NCBI GenBank assembly: GCA_023653785.1 | Contig: JAMKCH010084896.1 | Coordinates: forward strand, 1-64,000 | DNA: 64,000 nucleotides | DNA from: Ophioderma brevispina | Lineage: Eukaryota; Echinodermata; Ophiuroidea; Amphilepidida; Ophiodermatidae | Direction of reading: 5' to 3' | Shown: positions 48,710 to 59,917 of the stretch, piece after piece | How positions within the stretch are numbered: the stretch's first letter is position 1 | How the letters are laid out: each line of letters begins with the position of its first letter | Notes under the pieces: model-generated | Told to the model about the DNA's origin: nothing | The model's database searches: none | The model's input: only the letters and a program-made list of their open reading frames with translations | Made by a program: the position numbers and the translations under genes

Positions 48710-49930
48710 AGAAGAACTACGGCTTTGATTGCAAAGGTGAGATGTGGATTCTGTTCTAAACTTGAAACTGAGCTATTGGTGTTTGTTAAAAGTATAAAAC
48801 ATACAAAGAATTTGGTTATGTTTCTAATAATGAATTTGAAATTGGACTATTTATCTTTGGTGTAAAAAAACAACTTTTCTGTCAAAAATGTAAACGGGAG
48901 AATAAAAGCCATTTAAAAAGAATTTTGCTTGGTATTTAAGGATTTAATGAATCCACATCGATAGCTTAGCGATGTGAAATGACTTGTTAATGCTCTAAGA
49001 GAATTTGTAGCTTTTCTTCCAGCTTGTTTAAACACGGATGTAGGTGGGCCTAAATGATGGTATAGGTAGGGTGTCCTTATTCGCGAACAGCCAGCTTTCG
49101 CTTTCCATTTTCCTTTTTTTTCTGCCTCCATTTTTCCTTACTCTTCTTCCCTCCTTCCCCTCTTGCACATATCCATCTGGTCAATTTGAAGTTTCCAATA
49201 AACCAGTTCAGATATTTCCACATTCGACTTCCACCGTGCCCTTAAGATTGCATAGTCCTCAGTCCCTTTTCAGTTTTTGCTCTCTTTTCCTTCTCGTTCA
49301 TTTAATTCTAGTGTCTCAATAGACTACCTTCTTTTCTCCCCTCTCGTCCCCACATTTTCGATTTCCATCACCATTTTTAGTTGTCCGGGAGACAGCCCCT
49401 GGTGTTTGTGTCATCTGCTGTAAGCAGAATGGCGGTTAATAGGGATTACTTTGGTAGATGAGTGTGTGTGTGTTGTGGCCATAAAAAAAATGTTACCCTG
49501 TGTGTGTGGAACATATGTAAAACTTTATTGGATTCATATGCTCAAAGTCACCTCATACTAAGAAGAACCAAGGGCCCCCAAGAATCACATGGAGTGAGTT
49601 GTACACAGATTGACCTCGGACCATCCTTCCGGTGACACATCTTTTATTATACTCACAACCCCCCCCCCATCACTGAGGTCTTTGGGGTACGGTTCATTGA
49701 CCATTTTTGTATGCTAACATTAATTTATTGTGTTATCAAACTAAATATCAAAATGCTGTTTAGGCAATTCAACAGGAATGGTTTAGCTTAGGGTTGCAAA
49801 TCGCAGAGCGAGTAGGACATTGTCTTGCAGAGTAAAAGGTCAATTAGGGTAATAGGTAAATCAGGGTTTAGTATTACTCAATTTTAATCAAGATTCTTCT
49901 GTACAAGTTTTTCGTGACACAATTGTACAC
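48710..49930. other. Intron-like spacer with pyrimidine-rich tracts
   Basis: T/C-rich stretches at 49100-49190 and 49250-49380. Nothing coding was supported. Confidence 0.4.
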
Positions 49931-50411
49931 CATTCTATATGTACAGTGACTGAAACAAGGCCCAAAAAAATTTTTTCTCAGAAGACCATACACATTTTGA
50001 AATATAATAAAAAAAATAATGCATTTTTTTTTAGAAAAATGTATGCGAAAAGCGTTTTGTTTTTTTTTTAATGCATTGCCATTGTTTTCAATCTTTTTCG
50101 GCTGTTCGTGGCCAAATTTTCATTTTTTTCTGAATTTTTACAAAAAAAAATTTTTAAGTGAGTAAAACCTAAAAAAAAAAATTTGCGGTCAAAACCAATT
50201 TTAAACCTAATGCCCGCATCTTCTTCTGAGACAACTTGTTTTTTTTTTTATTGGCCTAATTTAGCATTATCCCTGGCTTATTTTGATGATGAAAAAGAAG
50301 TCCAAAGAAATTTTAAATACTTTAAGATTGACTGCAAATAAAACACTTCATTGGAAAAAGGTAAATTGGTAATTTTTGGTGTTATAAACTTTCTATCTGT
50401 ATATATACCAG

Positions 50412-50571
50412 GGCGTTGGACTTAAGAAGCGCTGGGAAGCCATAAGGAGCCAAAAGACGAGAAAAGTGTTAGAAGAGAGGAGGAAGAGGAAGAAGAAAAG
50501 ATAGCGCAAGAAGCTACGCAGAAATTCCAAAAGACTGAAAGAGGGCTCGCCTAAAACACATTCCTCTGCAG
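50412..50571 (+). CDS. Exon-like segment, duplicated copy 1 (frame broken)
   Basis: Preceded by ATATATACCAG and ending CTCTGCAG, then GGTTAAGC, where copy 2 has a clean donor. Reading the best frame gives KKRWEAIRSQKTRKVLEERR and a Lys/Arg run before a stop. Alignment with copy 2 shows several one- and two-base gaps. It is a Glu/Lys/Arg-rich, coiled-coil-like peptide of unknown family. The weaker donor suggests this copy is decaying, unless the gaps are base-calling errors. Confidence 0.3.
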
Positions 50572-50767
50572 GGTTAAGCAAGGCGCACTATACTGTGTCA
50601 GCACCTAATCGGCAAAAAATTTAATCAGCTTTCGTTACTCTGCGCATTATTTGTTTTTTGAAAGTAATTCATTTACATGCTGAACCTCTTGCGCGTACTT
50701 CACACACTGGCAATCTGATGCAGCGGTTGTGTTGATGGCGTTTCGCACAAACTAGGACAACAACGAC

Positions 50768-50862
50768 TGCCCCCCCCCCACACTACCCACCTACCCCCGT
50801 CCTTGCCTTTTTCTTTCTCCTCCAGTGCCTCCCTTTCTCCTCCTCCCCACTTCCTCCATCCC
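50768..50862 (+). repeat. C/T-rich insertion in duplication unit 1
   Basis: CCCCCCCCCACACTACCCAC and then TTCTTTCTCCTCC. Unit 2 lacks it at this position: the exon-side sequence and TTCTATATCAATTCG are almost adjacent there. Confidence 0.7.
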
Positions 50863-52172
50863 AAAACTTATTCTATATCAATTCGCAGTTGTCGCTGAAC
50901 AGCCTGCCTATTTGGTAGAGATTAACCGATTATTTGTATCGGACATCGGATCGGCGGACGATTTTGCTAAATCGGCCAAAAAAAACGGACGGCAACACAA
51001 AAATTATGGCAGAGCTTGCCAGCCCTCACAACCGATATATTGAATGAAAGAAAGGGTAACCAAGATAATTGGGATTTTACCAGTTTTTAAGTGGAAAAAC
51101 AACGAGTTGACCTCAAACTGGATTTTAAACATGTATTTAGCTATCAAATTCTTAGACCTACCATGGAGAAAAACGTAGGCTAAATGACAGCCCACTTAGG
51201 GTATTTACCACGTACTCACACAACTCTCACACTTCAAGGACCTGGTTCAAAATTCAGCTATACTGCAAATGTTACATCGTTCCTGTTAAGTTACAAGCAC
51301 GTACAGGCACATGACCTAGATGCTCTCTCCCACGGGAAAATCGTCGGATAAAGTGGAACTGAGAAAACTTAACTGCTTTTAGTTTTGTATCTTTTGTGCT
51401 TTCAAAAGGCCTTCAAATGAACATGAAAATCCTTGAGCAGGTCCAGCAAAACGGGCCAGGAAAATCTCCCGTTCAACTCCTTTCGACATATTTTTTTAGG
51501 TTCGTTGCACTTTAGCGAGTGTATATTTTTGTTTACAGCTAAACAGTGCTCATAATAAATACGTAGAGATTAGATAGAAGAGACTAAATTTGGAAACTTG
51601 GTTTGTCAAACATTGCGACTGCAATGAATTTCTCAGTACTAATTTGGCATAGAAACGAACATTTAATATATAGCTTTACCAAAATCAGTAGGTGCCTACT
51701 CATTTCAGCCATTCTCCTCAGTGATTGTAAGTGCTGAAAAAAGGCCCAAAAAAAAGTTTTTATCAGAAGAAATGTGAAAAATGCTAATGTGAAATGCATT
51801 TTTTTTTTAGAAAAATTGCTAATGCGAAAGCGTTTGTTTTTTTTTCGTTATGCATTTTGGGCCCACTTTTTTCAATTTTTCGGCGGCTTCGTGGCCAAAT
51901 TTTCATTTTTTTCTGAATTTTTTAACAAAAAAACAAAACTCCAAAAATACACTTTAAAAAAAAAATTATGCGGTCAAAAAAACCAATTTTAAACATAATG
52001 TCCGCGATCTTCTGAGACAAACTTGTTTTTTTTTGGCCTAATATGCATATCCCTGAGTTATTTTGCTGATGAAGAGAAATCCAAAGAATTAAATTACTTT
52101 AGATTGACTGCAAATAAAAACGTCAAGGTAAAAGGAAAGTGGGGATTAAACTTTTCTATTGTATATATACAG

Positions 52173-52318
52173 GGCGTGGAGCTAAGAAGCGCTTGGAAAG
52201 CCCATAAGGAGGCCAAAAGAGAGAAGAAGTGTTAGAGAGAGGAGGAAGAAGCAGCAAGACGCTTACGCAGAAATTCCAAGACTGAAAACGAGGCTCGCCT
52301 AAAAACCTTCCTCTGCAG
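52173..52318 (+). CDS. Exon-like segment, duplicated copy 2
   Basis: The acceptor TTGTATATATACAG precedes 52173 and the donor CTCTGCAG|GTGAGC follows 52318, both close to consensus. The frame starting at GGC reads GVELRSAWKAHKEAKREKK, then one in-frame TAG, then REEEEAARRLRRNSKTENEA and RLKTFLC. The TAG may be a sequencing error, because the same phase resumes cleanly. The peptide is highly charged and probably helical. The family is unknown. It lies on the same strand as the gene further right and could be an alternative or duplicated 5' exon of it. Confidence 0.4.
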
Positions 52319-52763
52319 GTGAGCAAGGCGCACTATACTTGTTCATCAACTAATCGGCAAAAATTAATCAGCTTTCGTTTATCTGCGCATGGAAGTTAAT
52401 TTCTATTGTACATGGGTCACCCATCTTGCGCGTTACATCACACACTGCATCTGCTGCGGAAGTGTTGCTTGCAGTTGAGTCCACGTTATTCTATATCAAT
52501 TCGCCGTGTTAAAAGCTTGCCCTATTTGGTAGAGATAACCGATATTTGTATGGGACATCGGATCGGCGCCGATTTTGCGAAATCGTCAAAAAAAACGGAT
52601 CGGCAAAAAATGTCAGAGTTGCCGCTCCACAACTGATATATTGAATGACAGAAGGGGACAAAGTATAATGGATATTTTTACCAGTTTTTAAGTTGGGAAA
52701 CACGAGTTACTCAAAATGATTTTAATACATGTAGTTAGCTATCAGAAGTAGGAGAAGAAAGGA

Positions 52764-52883
52764 CCTCCCCACCCTTCCTCTCCCCCCCTCCTGCCATCAT
52801 CGCCACCCTACCCCCCCTATCCCCCATTACCTACCACCACTCCCATGCACCCTCCTCTCGCTTTTAATCTCCTCCCCCCCCCC
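52764..52883 (+). repeat. C-rich insertion in duplication unit 2
   Basis: CCTCCCCACCCTTCCTCTCC through runs of C to CTCCCCCCCCCCG. Unit 1 lacks it at the corresponding place, where AGCTATCA is soon followed by AAAACGTAGG. Confidence 0.7.
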
Positions 52884-53413
52884 GAAAACGTAGGTAATGA
52901 CAGCCACTTCGGTATTTTACACGTATATAACAATCTCAACTTCAAGGCGGTTCCAAATCAGCGATACTGCAACTGTAATGGTCCTTCTAAGTTACAACGC
53001 ACGACAGGCAACAGACCTAGCTGCTATCCCACGGAAAAAATCGTCGTTATTAGTGAACTGAGAAAACTACTGCTTTATATTTTTTGTATCTTTTGTGCTC
53101 AAAGCCTTCAATGAACATTAAAATCCTTGAGCAGAGTCCAGAAATACGCAGATAATTCCCGTTCTAACTTCTTTCGTTAAAATTTTTTAGGTTCGTTTTC
53201 AACTTGCAGTGGCTTATTTTTGCTACAGCATCAACAGTGCTCATAATAAATACGTAGAAGCGACTAAATTTTAACTTGTTTTTGTCAAACATGTGCGGAC
53301 TGCAATGATTCTCAGTACTAATTTGCTAGAACAATAACATTAATATATAGCTTTGCCAAACTCACGTGGTGCTACTCATTTCATCCCATTCTCCTCATGA
53401 TTGTAAGTGCTTG

Positions 53414-56400
53414 AAATAATAAGGGGGATAAGCAGAAAGTTTGTTTTGATTTATACGGCGGTACGGAATTCCCCTGGTAACCCAAAAGTCAAAGTGGACA
53501 AATCGTTGTATTTTTAATCTACCACAACAATGAGGAATTATCTGTCAAAGCCTTTCTGTTTCCACTGAGAGTACCTAGGTTAAGGACGAATCAATTCACT
53601 TTACGACGATATACAAAGCCGACCACTCCACTTTGGACTCCTCATTACGACCTAAATACGAGGCACCCAACTTATTTTGGGAGCATTGGCTGTTGTATTC
53701 ACCTTCGCCCGACCTGCAAACGTAGAAACAAGACGGGTATCAGCCAGTACCCGAGATCGATTGCAAGCAGTGACTGGTTATTGTGAGCCAGCCCATGCGT
53801 GAAAATCAATGAATGCCATGCAATCGACCGTCTCGAACCACATATAATTAGGATGTGGAAGGAAGGCGTAATCAATATTCTCATTTCGGGAGTACTCCAA
53901 TATGTTCTTCGTGCATTTTTATGGGAATACCAAAATTTGCTCTGGAGTTCTGTATACGCTCCCGCGGTAGTGAACTGAGAACGATTTCAGATTTTTATGC
54001 TTGTGAAGTGTGTAGACATATATATGTGTGTAATACTTTTCCTGCCACATATAGGGTGCTATTTCTCCTATTTGTTTGTAGAACTTTGCGTATTTACCGC
54101 AGAAGTATGGAATATTCCCTATAAGTCAAATACGTACGGGTTTTGTTAGTTTGTTATCTAGTTTGTTAGGTCTAATTTTTTGATGGGGATGACGCGTCCC
54201 GGGGTGACAAGTGTCGGATTAGAGCATTAAAAGTGTAATAATATATAGGGCCCATACAGTGATCTCTGAATTTTGCCCCGGGGTTTTTATAAATGACGTT
54301 ATGTTACGACTGTAATAAGACCGGCGAGACAGGCCTTCGCTGTATAAATCAACTCTAATAAAAGCTTAAAATAGAAACTTTTATTTTTTTTTTTTTTTTT
54401 AACCCTCATCTACCAAATTAGGTATAAATATCATACAACTCTTATGATCTCCGGAGTTAAGTCATTCCTTTCCTGATTTTATGAGCTCTACAAATTTTTT
54501 CCGATCAATCACAACATTACTAATTGATTATGTAGTTTATATTGAATGATGGCGCTCACCAGTCCAAGGCATTGTGCATTTGTGCAGATGATAGGAGCTA
54601 ATTGGAGGTTGAGCTTGCAGCCCGCAATGGTAATTAGGTTCATTGTGACTTGCAAGGCTCCTTGCGGTGCGGTGGAGGTCGCGGTATTGATTTGTCTTGG
54701 GTGGCAGCTTGGAACTGCTTGGGCGCTTTGTCGTCGTAAAGCTGCCTAAAAGTAGCATCGTAAAGTGAAGTGATTCTTTTGTGAAATTTGAAGCTAATAC
54801 CCCATACAACAAGCTACTTGACTTTACTGACGATTTGTCACTTTAGGTCGATGTACTTTAGCCAGTGGAAAGTATTTTCCCACAGTGTGTTGATGACACA
54901 GAAATGCAAAATATCTAAAATTCATTGATACTGCGTGAGAGTCTGAGAGACTAACGTTAACACAATAACAGCCACAGATCTAGAATGAAACTAATCTAAA
55001 AAATCCTAGGTTCTTTTATGGATTTTTTTGCATCAGAGAGGGTCAGAAAGTTTGATTAAATACGAGAAATCCCTAAACTAGGTGGCACTGAGATTCAGAA
55101 AATTAAACATTTCTTGATCGGTAGTTTTAGCTCTGTGGGATATGACGAGCAACCAAACACAATTTCCCACAATGCTAGTAGGCTACGTCATAGGGGCTAT
55201 ATGACAAGCTCATACTTTCTGAACCGCCGTAGTTTTTGATACACGAGCCAAACATGAGCGTGCGTTGTGGTTAAGAATGAATATCAATTTGCATAGAACA
55301 TAGATAATGCCCCGGGATAACGCTAGTCTACAAAGGCGATGTGGCGCTTGCTACTCATCAATCCCATGCGCTCATTGATTATTATGAATACATAAAAAGA
55401 ATAATGGGAGCATCAGCAGCAAGGTCAAAGAATTTCTCAGCCCTTGCGAGGAGCGATATGTACAGTCACTCCATGCAATCGCTATGCTCTGCAGCTGTCC
55501 TGACACGTGTTTTTCCGGGGATTCCATTTAAGTCATTGAGATTGATTGCGGACCTGCGGTAGGGGGGTATACTTACCATGACAAAAATAATGTTAAAAAA
55601 AATGACTGGGGAAAATCATAAAAAATAATCAAATGATTAGATATGGGAATACAATTGTTTTGTAAATTGTTCTTGCGAAACAAGAATTGCAATAAATAAT
55701 TTTTCGCCATTACCGCAATGTAAACTATAGTACTATAGAGCCGTACACGCACATGTTCTTCGCATCTGTCAACTTGTCAAGCATAATTAGCATATTGTAA
55801 ACGGCCTGACCTGGGGATGGACGGCATGTGAAGTCTGTTCTTCTTGTTGAGGCTGTTTTTCAACGGTCATTACAAGTATAATGTAACAAAATAAGTTGGA
55901 TTTATTAAACTTGAACGCAATCATTTTGAAATGCCATCAAAATAATGAAATTTCAGTTAAACGAGGCATGATGGTTGCTATCTGATGAAACTCAGGACAG
56001 GAGGGTTTTGCGGGAATTTACACTGCCGGCTATTGAGTGGTGGTACTTTATATTTTACACACATTCTGGTAATGTAAAAGATAACCGATATTCCAAAAGA
56101 CATCATCGGAATGTAGCAAATGTGAACCGCCACAGATTTATTTAATTATCTCATTGTCGCCAATTCCTATAGGCCCTATGTTTAAAAAGTTGAACCACAA
56201 GTGCAACTCCTACTAATACTCTCTAGGGTTGGTCGATCTTTAACAATAGGGCAAACCCTCGGATCGGATCGGTGGATCGACCGATACGACAAAAAAGTAA
56301 TCGGCATTGGATCGGCAGAGAGGAAACCTGGATCGGTTAATCCTACTTTTGGTGATTACCATATTGTATCATAGCACACTCCAATGGTTGAATCAGAGGA

Positions 56401-56440
56401 TGGATTGAGTCAATCCCAACACTGCACAGTTGGGGAATTT
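53414..56440. other. Spacer, hAT-like end only
   Basis: CTAGGGTTGGTCGATC at 56223 followed by repeated GGATCGGATCGG resembles the GATCGG-rich end of the hAT element at 28.2 kb, but no opposite end is visible. A poly(T) run lies near 54383. Frames at 54546-54749 and 55341-55562 have no splice context. Confidence 0.4.
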
Positions 56441-56445
56441 ACCTC

Positions 56446-56788
56446 ATAAAGGTGCACGAGAGATTTCACAAATAACAGGTTACCAAAAATGAAAATGCGA
56501 AAAATTCTGATTTTGGCACTGGGTGTAAAGCTTTTATATCAAAAATTTCCATCTGTAAGGATAAGCTGAGAACTGTTTCTTGGTACAAAACCTGAAATTT
56601 CTAATTTTGTATGAGCAAATACGAAGCAGCTGTTTTCTCTGAATATAAGCATATCACCTTTTGATTTTCATTGTTAGGTTATTTCTGTACAAATAAAGGT
56701 AGGAAATCTATTGCATGTCTAATCTATATTAACTCACTACATATCACAGAAAAATATGAAGAATTAAAAATCTCTCGTGCACCTTTAG
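56446..56788 (+). mobile_element. TTAA-type MITE family A, copy 3
   Basis: The left end AAAGGTGCACGAGAGATTTC and the right end (inverted AAAGGTGCACGAGAGATTTT) are nearly identical 19-20-base inverted repeats. This copy defines the family's termini. The flanking TTAA is degraded on both sides. The interior matches the copies at 9.0 and 35.5 kb. About 340 bp, non-coding. Confidence 0.8.
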
Positions 56789-57521
56789 GGTCATGTGATC
56801 CCACAAAAATTTCTTTTGGTTTTTATGACGTTTACACTCTTGTTAGCCCACCAAAACATCAGTATTTCGTCACAGTTTTAGGCAGTCATTGAAATGTGTT
56901 GTGTTCTTAACTTCTACATGTTTTAATACAGTACAAAATAGGCACATTTGTATTGCAGCATGAGGTATTGTTCACAAACAGGCCCATAACCGGATTTTTT
57001 TAGGGGGAAATTTTTTTTATAAAAAGCGAGACTTTCGAAAAAATTGCAAAACAAGTAGGGGATTCAACAAAAGTGAGACTTTTTACCAAAATTTTAACCT
57101 TTTTGACCAAAAAACAATAAAACCCCTCTGCTCGTAAAATCTATTTTGGGGCATTTTTAAAGCTCTTTTTAGGGGCTTTGGGAATAGAGGGGGGATCTCC
57201 CCCAATGCCCCGACATGGATCAAAACACTCTCTGTGTAGCTGTGCCTTATTTCAAAGATTACAAGCATCTACCTCAGTCCATTGTTGTTGATTTTATCCT
57301 TCCATAGACAGGACGCCCTCACACGCCGTGTCGTGACACCCCCCTGCCATCCCACCCCCCCCGCTCATTCATCATTGTTTTTGTTGTCAGAGAACATCCT
57401 ATTATAATGCTCCTCTTAAACGATGGTATACAAATGCCCATGGGTACAGGGTGGAGTCTGCAAATGGTAGGTTTCATAAGAGAAACACCAACCCAACACC
57501 ACACAACGCCGACCCCGCCTT

Positions 57522-57702
57522 CCCACAATGCATTGCTTTCCATTGGAAGTTGTTGTACAGGTTGCCATGTGGATCGTTTAGAGATGAACGCTCTTAAAAT
57601 GCAAGTTTTGTGCTCAGTACTGTCCAATTTAGCCATGTTTCATCACTAACACCCACATCAGTACCGGTACAAAAACCTCCATGGAAGCAATGCATTGTAG
57701 GG
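57522..57702. mobile_element. Short inverted-repeat element with ZNF143-like ends
   Basis: CCCACAATGCATTGCTTTCC on the left and CCCTACAATGCATTGCTTCC (right end, inverted) delimit 181 bp. The left end also fits the ZNF143/Staf consensus YWCCCRNMATSCMYYRCR at 17 of 18 positions (57520-57537). It may be a MITE whose terminus happens to resemble the site, or a pair of binding sites. Confidence 0.45.
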
Positions 57703-57724
57703 AGCTATTGAATCTTCTCTTGGT

Positions 57725-58140
57725 TTCATCTATCTATCTAACGGCCGCACGAGATGCTGTTCACAATGTAGCGCCAAATGTCCCTGTTTGTCATTAGGTT
57801 GGGGAGTCAGATGGATCTGCTGGATGTCTCGAGCAATCACATCAATGTAGTTAAGGGGCGACGACCCCTGTTTTGGCCATGGTAAATTCCAACATGTGAC
57901 GTCTGCGACTACTTGGTCAATCGCGCGATGACAGTGGACCGGCAAATAGTGCACGGCGTTGGGCAAAAGAAGATGAAATTGGAGGGAGATCCCCATATAT
58001 CTGTGCTTTAATTGGTCTTGTGCTCACGCCAGGATATGTTTTGTACTCGCATAGAAGCTTGGTGTAGGAGCCATCCAGTCTATCCTGTAGCTCTTTCTCA
58101 TGGTCCAGGTCTCAGATCATAGAACAGGGATACTCTCTAC
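57725..58140 (-). mobile_element. LINE reverse-transcriptase 3' fragment
   Basis: Minus strand, from 58140: SETWT, then ELQDRLDGSYTKLL, IYGDLPPIS, AQRRA.FAG, HCHRAIDQVVADV, RRPLNYIDVIARDIQQ, and, after a one-base shift, LMTNRDIWRYIVNS before a stop near 57740. This order (LDG.YTKLL, YGDLP.IS, RR..FAGHC, RRP..YID.L..D, DR..WR) is the conserved C-terminal region of a widespread class of animal non-LTR retrotransposons. A short GATA-type tail follows the stop. It is 5'-truncated and frame-shifted at least twice. It is a different lineage from the (TAC)n-tailed LINE at 15 kb. Confidence 0.8.
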
Positions 58141-58249
58141 ACAGGTCTAAAGAATTGGTTATTAATGCATATTTACACCGCTAATAATTATGCCAATTAT
58201 GGTTAATTTCGATCATAAGTCAATCATGCTGGGACCTGTAGTTGCCTTG

Positions 58250-58540
58250 TGGCCCCAAAAGGGTCAGAATTATAAATTCGCTTGGTGTATCCACATATGT
58301 CAATTTTCATGACCATGGATACATTGGTACTTTGCATTGGGTAGTATCCCAAATGTTGGTACCTCATGTGACATTGGGAGTTTCCACTTAATGGGAATAA
58401 CATGTGCTTTTATTCCATGAAGGGTTTCCAATTAGAAGTTGTCAGAAAAAAGTGTGTCAGTTGGTCAGGTTAAGTACTTCCAAAATTTGGAGGGCAGAAT
58501 CATAAAGTGCTTGGGTATCCACGTCGTCGGCCTTTGGCAT
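58250..58540 (-). repeat. Inverted, degenerate units of the 21.5-kb minisatellite
   Basis: GGTCAGAATTATAAATTCGC, TTGGTGTATCCACATATGTC, AATTTTCATGAC, TTGGGTAGTATCCC and ACCTCATGTGACATT are, in order, the reverse complement of the unit at 21.5-23.7 kb. A second, poorer unit starts near 58494. Confidence 0.8.
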
Positions 58541-58599
58541 TTGGTCACCTCATCATTTTTGGGGGGCTGCCCATAGGTGATTGTCTACCACTTAACAAA

Positions 58600-58660
58600 T
58601 CGTGGTGCGGTGTGTGTGTGAATGTATGTGTGGTGATGTATGTGTGTATTTGTGGATGGT
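58600..58660 (+). repeat. GT-rich microsatellite
   Basis: Interrupted (GT)n and GTAT runs. Confidence 0.8.
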
Positions 58661-58733
58661 CACTAAAATGTTAAATTAAAAAAAAAAAGACCTAAATTAA
58701 AAAGTAGAAGTCAACCAAAAAAAACCAAATTGG

Positions 58734-58955
58734 GTCATAGGTGCCAACCATGCTAGGATACCTCATGTGATAAACACAGGTCATGTGCCAAGGTCAAAGG
58801 TCATGTGAGGTCATTGAAAAATAGGCTAAAAATATAAAATACTCCATTGAAAAGTTGAAGTTCTAACTTGGTCATAGGTGTAACATGGGATCCCTCATTT
58901 GTTGATGAGGTCAAAGGTAATTTGCAAAGGTCAAAGGTCAGTGAGGTCAATTCAT
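58734..58955 (+). repeat. Two-unit repeat rich in AGGTCAAAGGTCA
   Basis: GGTCATAGGTG at 58735 and 58873 starts two units of about 139 bp. Each unit carries AAGGTCAAAGGTCA followed by GTGAGGTCA. Related in style to the 21.5-kb minisatellite but not the same unit. Confidence 0.75.
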
Positions 58956-58978
58956 AAGAGGGTGGTGGCCCACAGCTT

Positions 58979-59191
58979 ATACTGTATAAGTGGAAATTTT
59001 CGCGAGGTTTTGATTTTTTCGCGAATTTCGCGAGTGAACATAACAACGCGAAAAAAAAAACAAACGAACTAACTTTTTCCATAGATTGTAATACATTGAT
59101 GTCAAAATCGTGAATTAAATTCTCGCGCATTTGGCAAAAAACTGTTAAATCGCGAAAATATTGTAAGCGGAAATTTCCACTTATACGTATT
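58979..59191. mobile_element. TA-flanked MITE, about 210 bp
   Basis: The left end is CTGTATAAGTGGAAATTTTC and the right end, inverted, CGTATAAGTGGAAATTTCCG. TA lies at both edges. The interior is rich in TTCGCG. TA target and ends of this type suggest a Tc1/mariner-related non-autonomous element. It sits in the intron, ending 90 bases before the exon at 59282. Confidence 0.75.
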
Positions 59192-59281
59192 CTTTGATAA
59201 TGCGATAGCGAAAGCCAAGAACCACGGAATTCTTGGTTCCCAAGTTCTCTTTAATGTGCTAATTGCTTTGTTTATTTCCAG

Positions 59282-59789
59282 GGTCAAGTGGTCAACGAGG
59301 ACCCAGAATATAGAGATGCTCTTCGTCTGTGTGGTGCACAATAGCACAGTGCCTATGGCAGTTACAGCAGCACAGCCCCAGCTGGATACCTCAGTGGCGG
59401 TAGCATCATCAGCGAGAGTACAGTCAATCCGACACTTCCCTCCACAGAACGTATGGAATGGACAGTAACACCAATGTGGCATCCACCTCTTCCAAGTCAA
59501 CTATCAGGGCTACACAACCTCCTGCAACAGCATACTCTACATCAACATGGCATGCTGTTTCCAATTTCCGCAAACTTGCAAATAACAGCAAAGTAAATTG
59601 TTGAACGACGAGGCAAAGTCCTTGCAAAATTTTAACCGATGCAATATGCAAGAGACAACTCCCTGAGAGCCTTGAAAGGACGATAGTCTTTCAGTGTAAG
59701 CAGTTTAAGAAGAACACCTCAAAGGTCTTCAAGACAATCAGACAGACTCTAGGGTCATTCATTTCAAGCCGAGTGGGCCTGCTGTTACT
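59282..59789 (+). CDS. Exon of an unrecognised Ser/Thr-rich protein
   Basis: It begins after a strong acceptor (TGCTTTGTTTATTTCCAG) and probably ends before GTAAAT at 59790. The reading is coding-like but needs frame changes: GQVVNEDPEYRDALRLCGA, one stop, then SAYGSYSSTAPAGYLSGGS, IISESTVNPTLPSTERM. After a one-base shift near 59450 come DSNTNVASTSSKSTIRATQ, STSTWHAVSNFRKLANNSK and finally VIHFKPSGPAVT. Low-complexity Ser/Thr composition continues into the next exon, which supports one gene. The protein is probably disordered. An alternative end at 59592 (GTAAAT) is possible. The breaks look like sequence error rather than decay, because each frame is clean between them. Confidence 0.6.
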
Positions 59790-59917
59790 GTAAATTGATT
59801 ACACACATATGACATATACTTCTCCGTCAGTGGCAAAAGAGCATCCCCAACCAAAGGAGACACCGGCTGGTATCACCTAAACATTCATCTCATGGAAGCT
59901 CTTTTTTCTAATCAGAG

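Larger units (their letters stand above)
49935..51735 (+). repeat. 1.7-1.8-kb tandem duplication, unit 1
   Basis: Collinear with 51736-53413. Landmarks pair up: AAGGCCCAAAAAAA (49955 / 51742), ATATATACCAGGGCG (50401 / 52163), TTCTATATCAATTCG (50870 / 52490), ATCGGATCGGCG (50945 / 52557) and CAGTGCTCATAATAAATACG (51545 / 53235). The offset varies between about 1620 and 1787 because each unit carries its own C/T-rich insertion. It contains a copy of an exon-like segment at 50412-50571. Confidence 0.9.
51736..53413 (+). repeat. 1.7-1.8-kb tandem duplication, unit 2
   Basis: See unit 1 for paired landmarks. It ends at GATTGTAAGTGCTTG (about 53400), matching the unit 1/unit 2 junction GATTGTAAGTGCTG (51722). 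There is no third unit: the following sequence is unrelated. Confidence 0.9.

Noticed and set aside
54537..54812. Overlapping open frames on both strands
   Set aside because: Neither shows a family motif or splice signals; two overlapping frames of equal length point to base composition.
56223..56340. hAT element with GATCGG-rich end
   Set aside because: Only one possible terminus (TAGGGTTGGTCGATC) is visible and no target duplication, so it was not called as an element.
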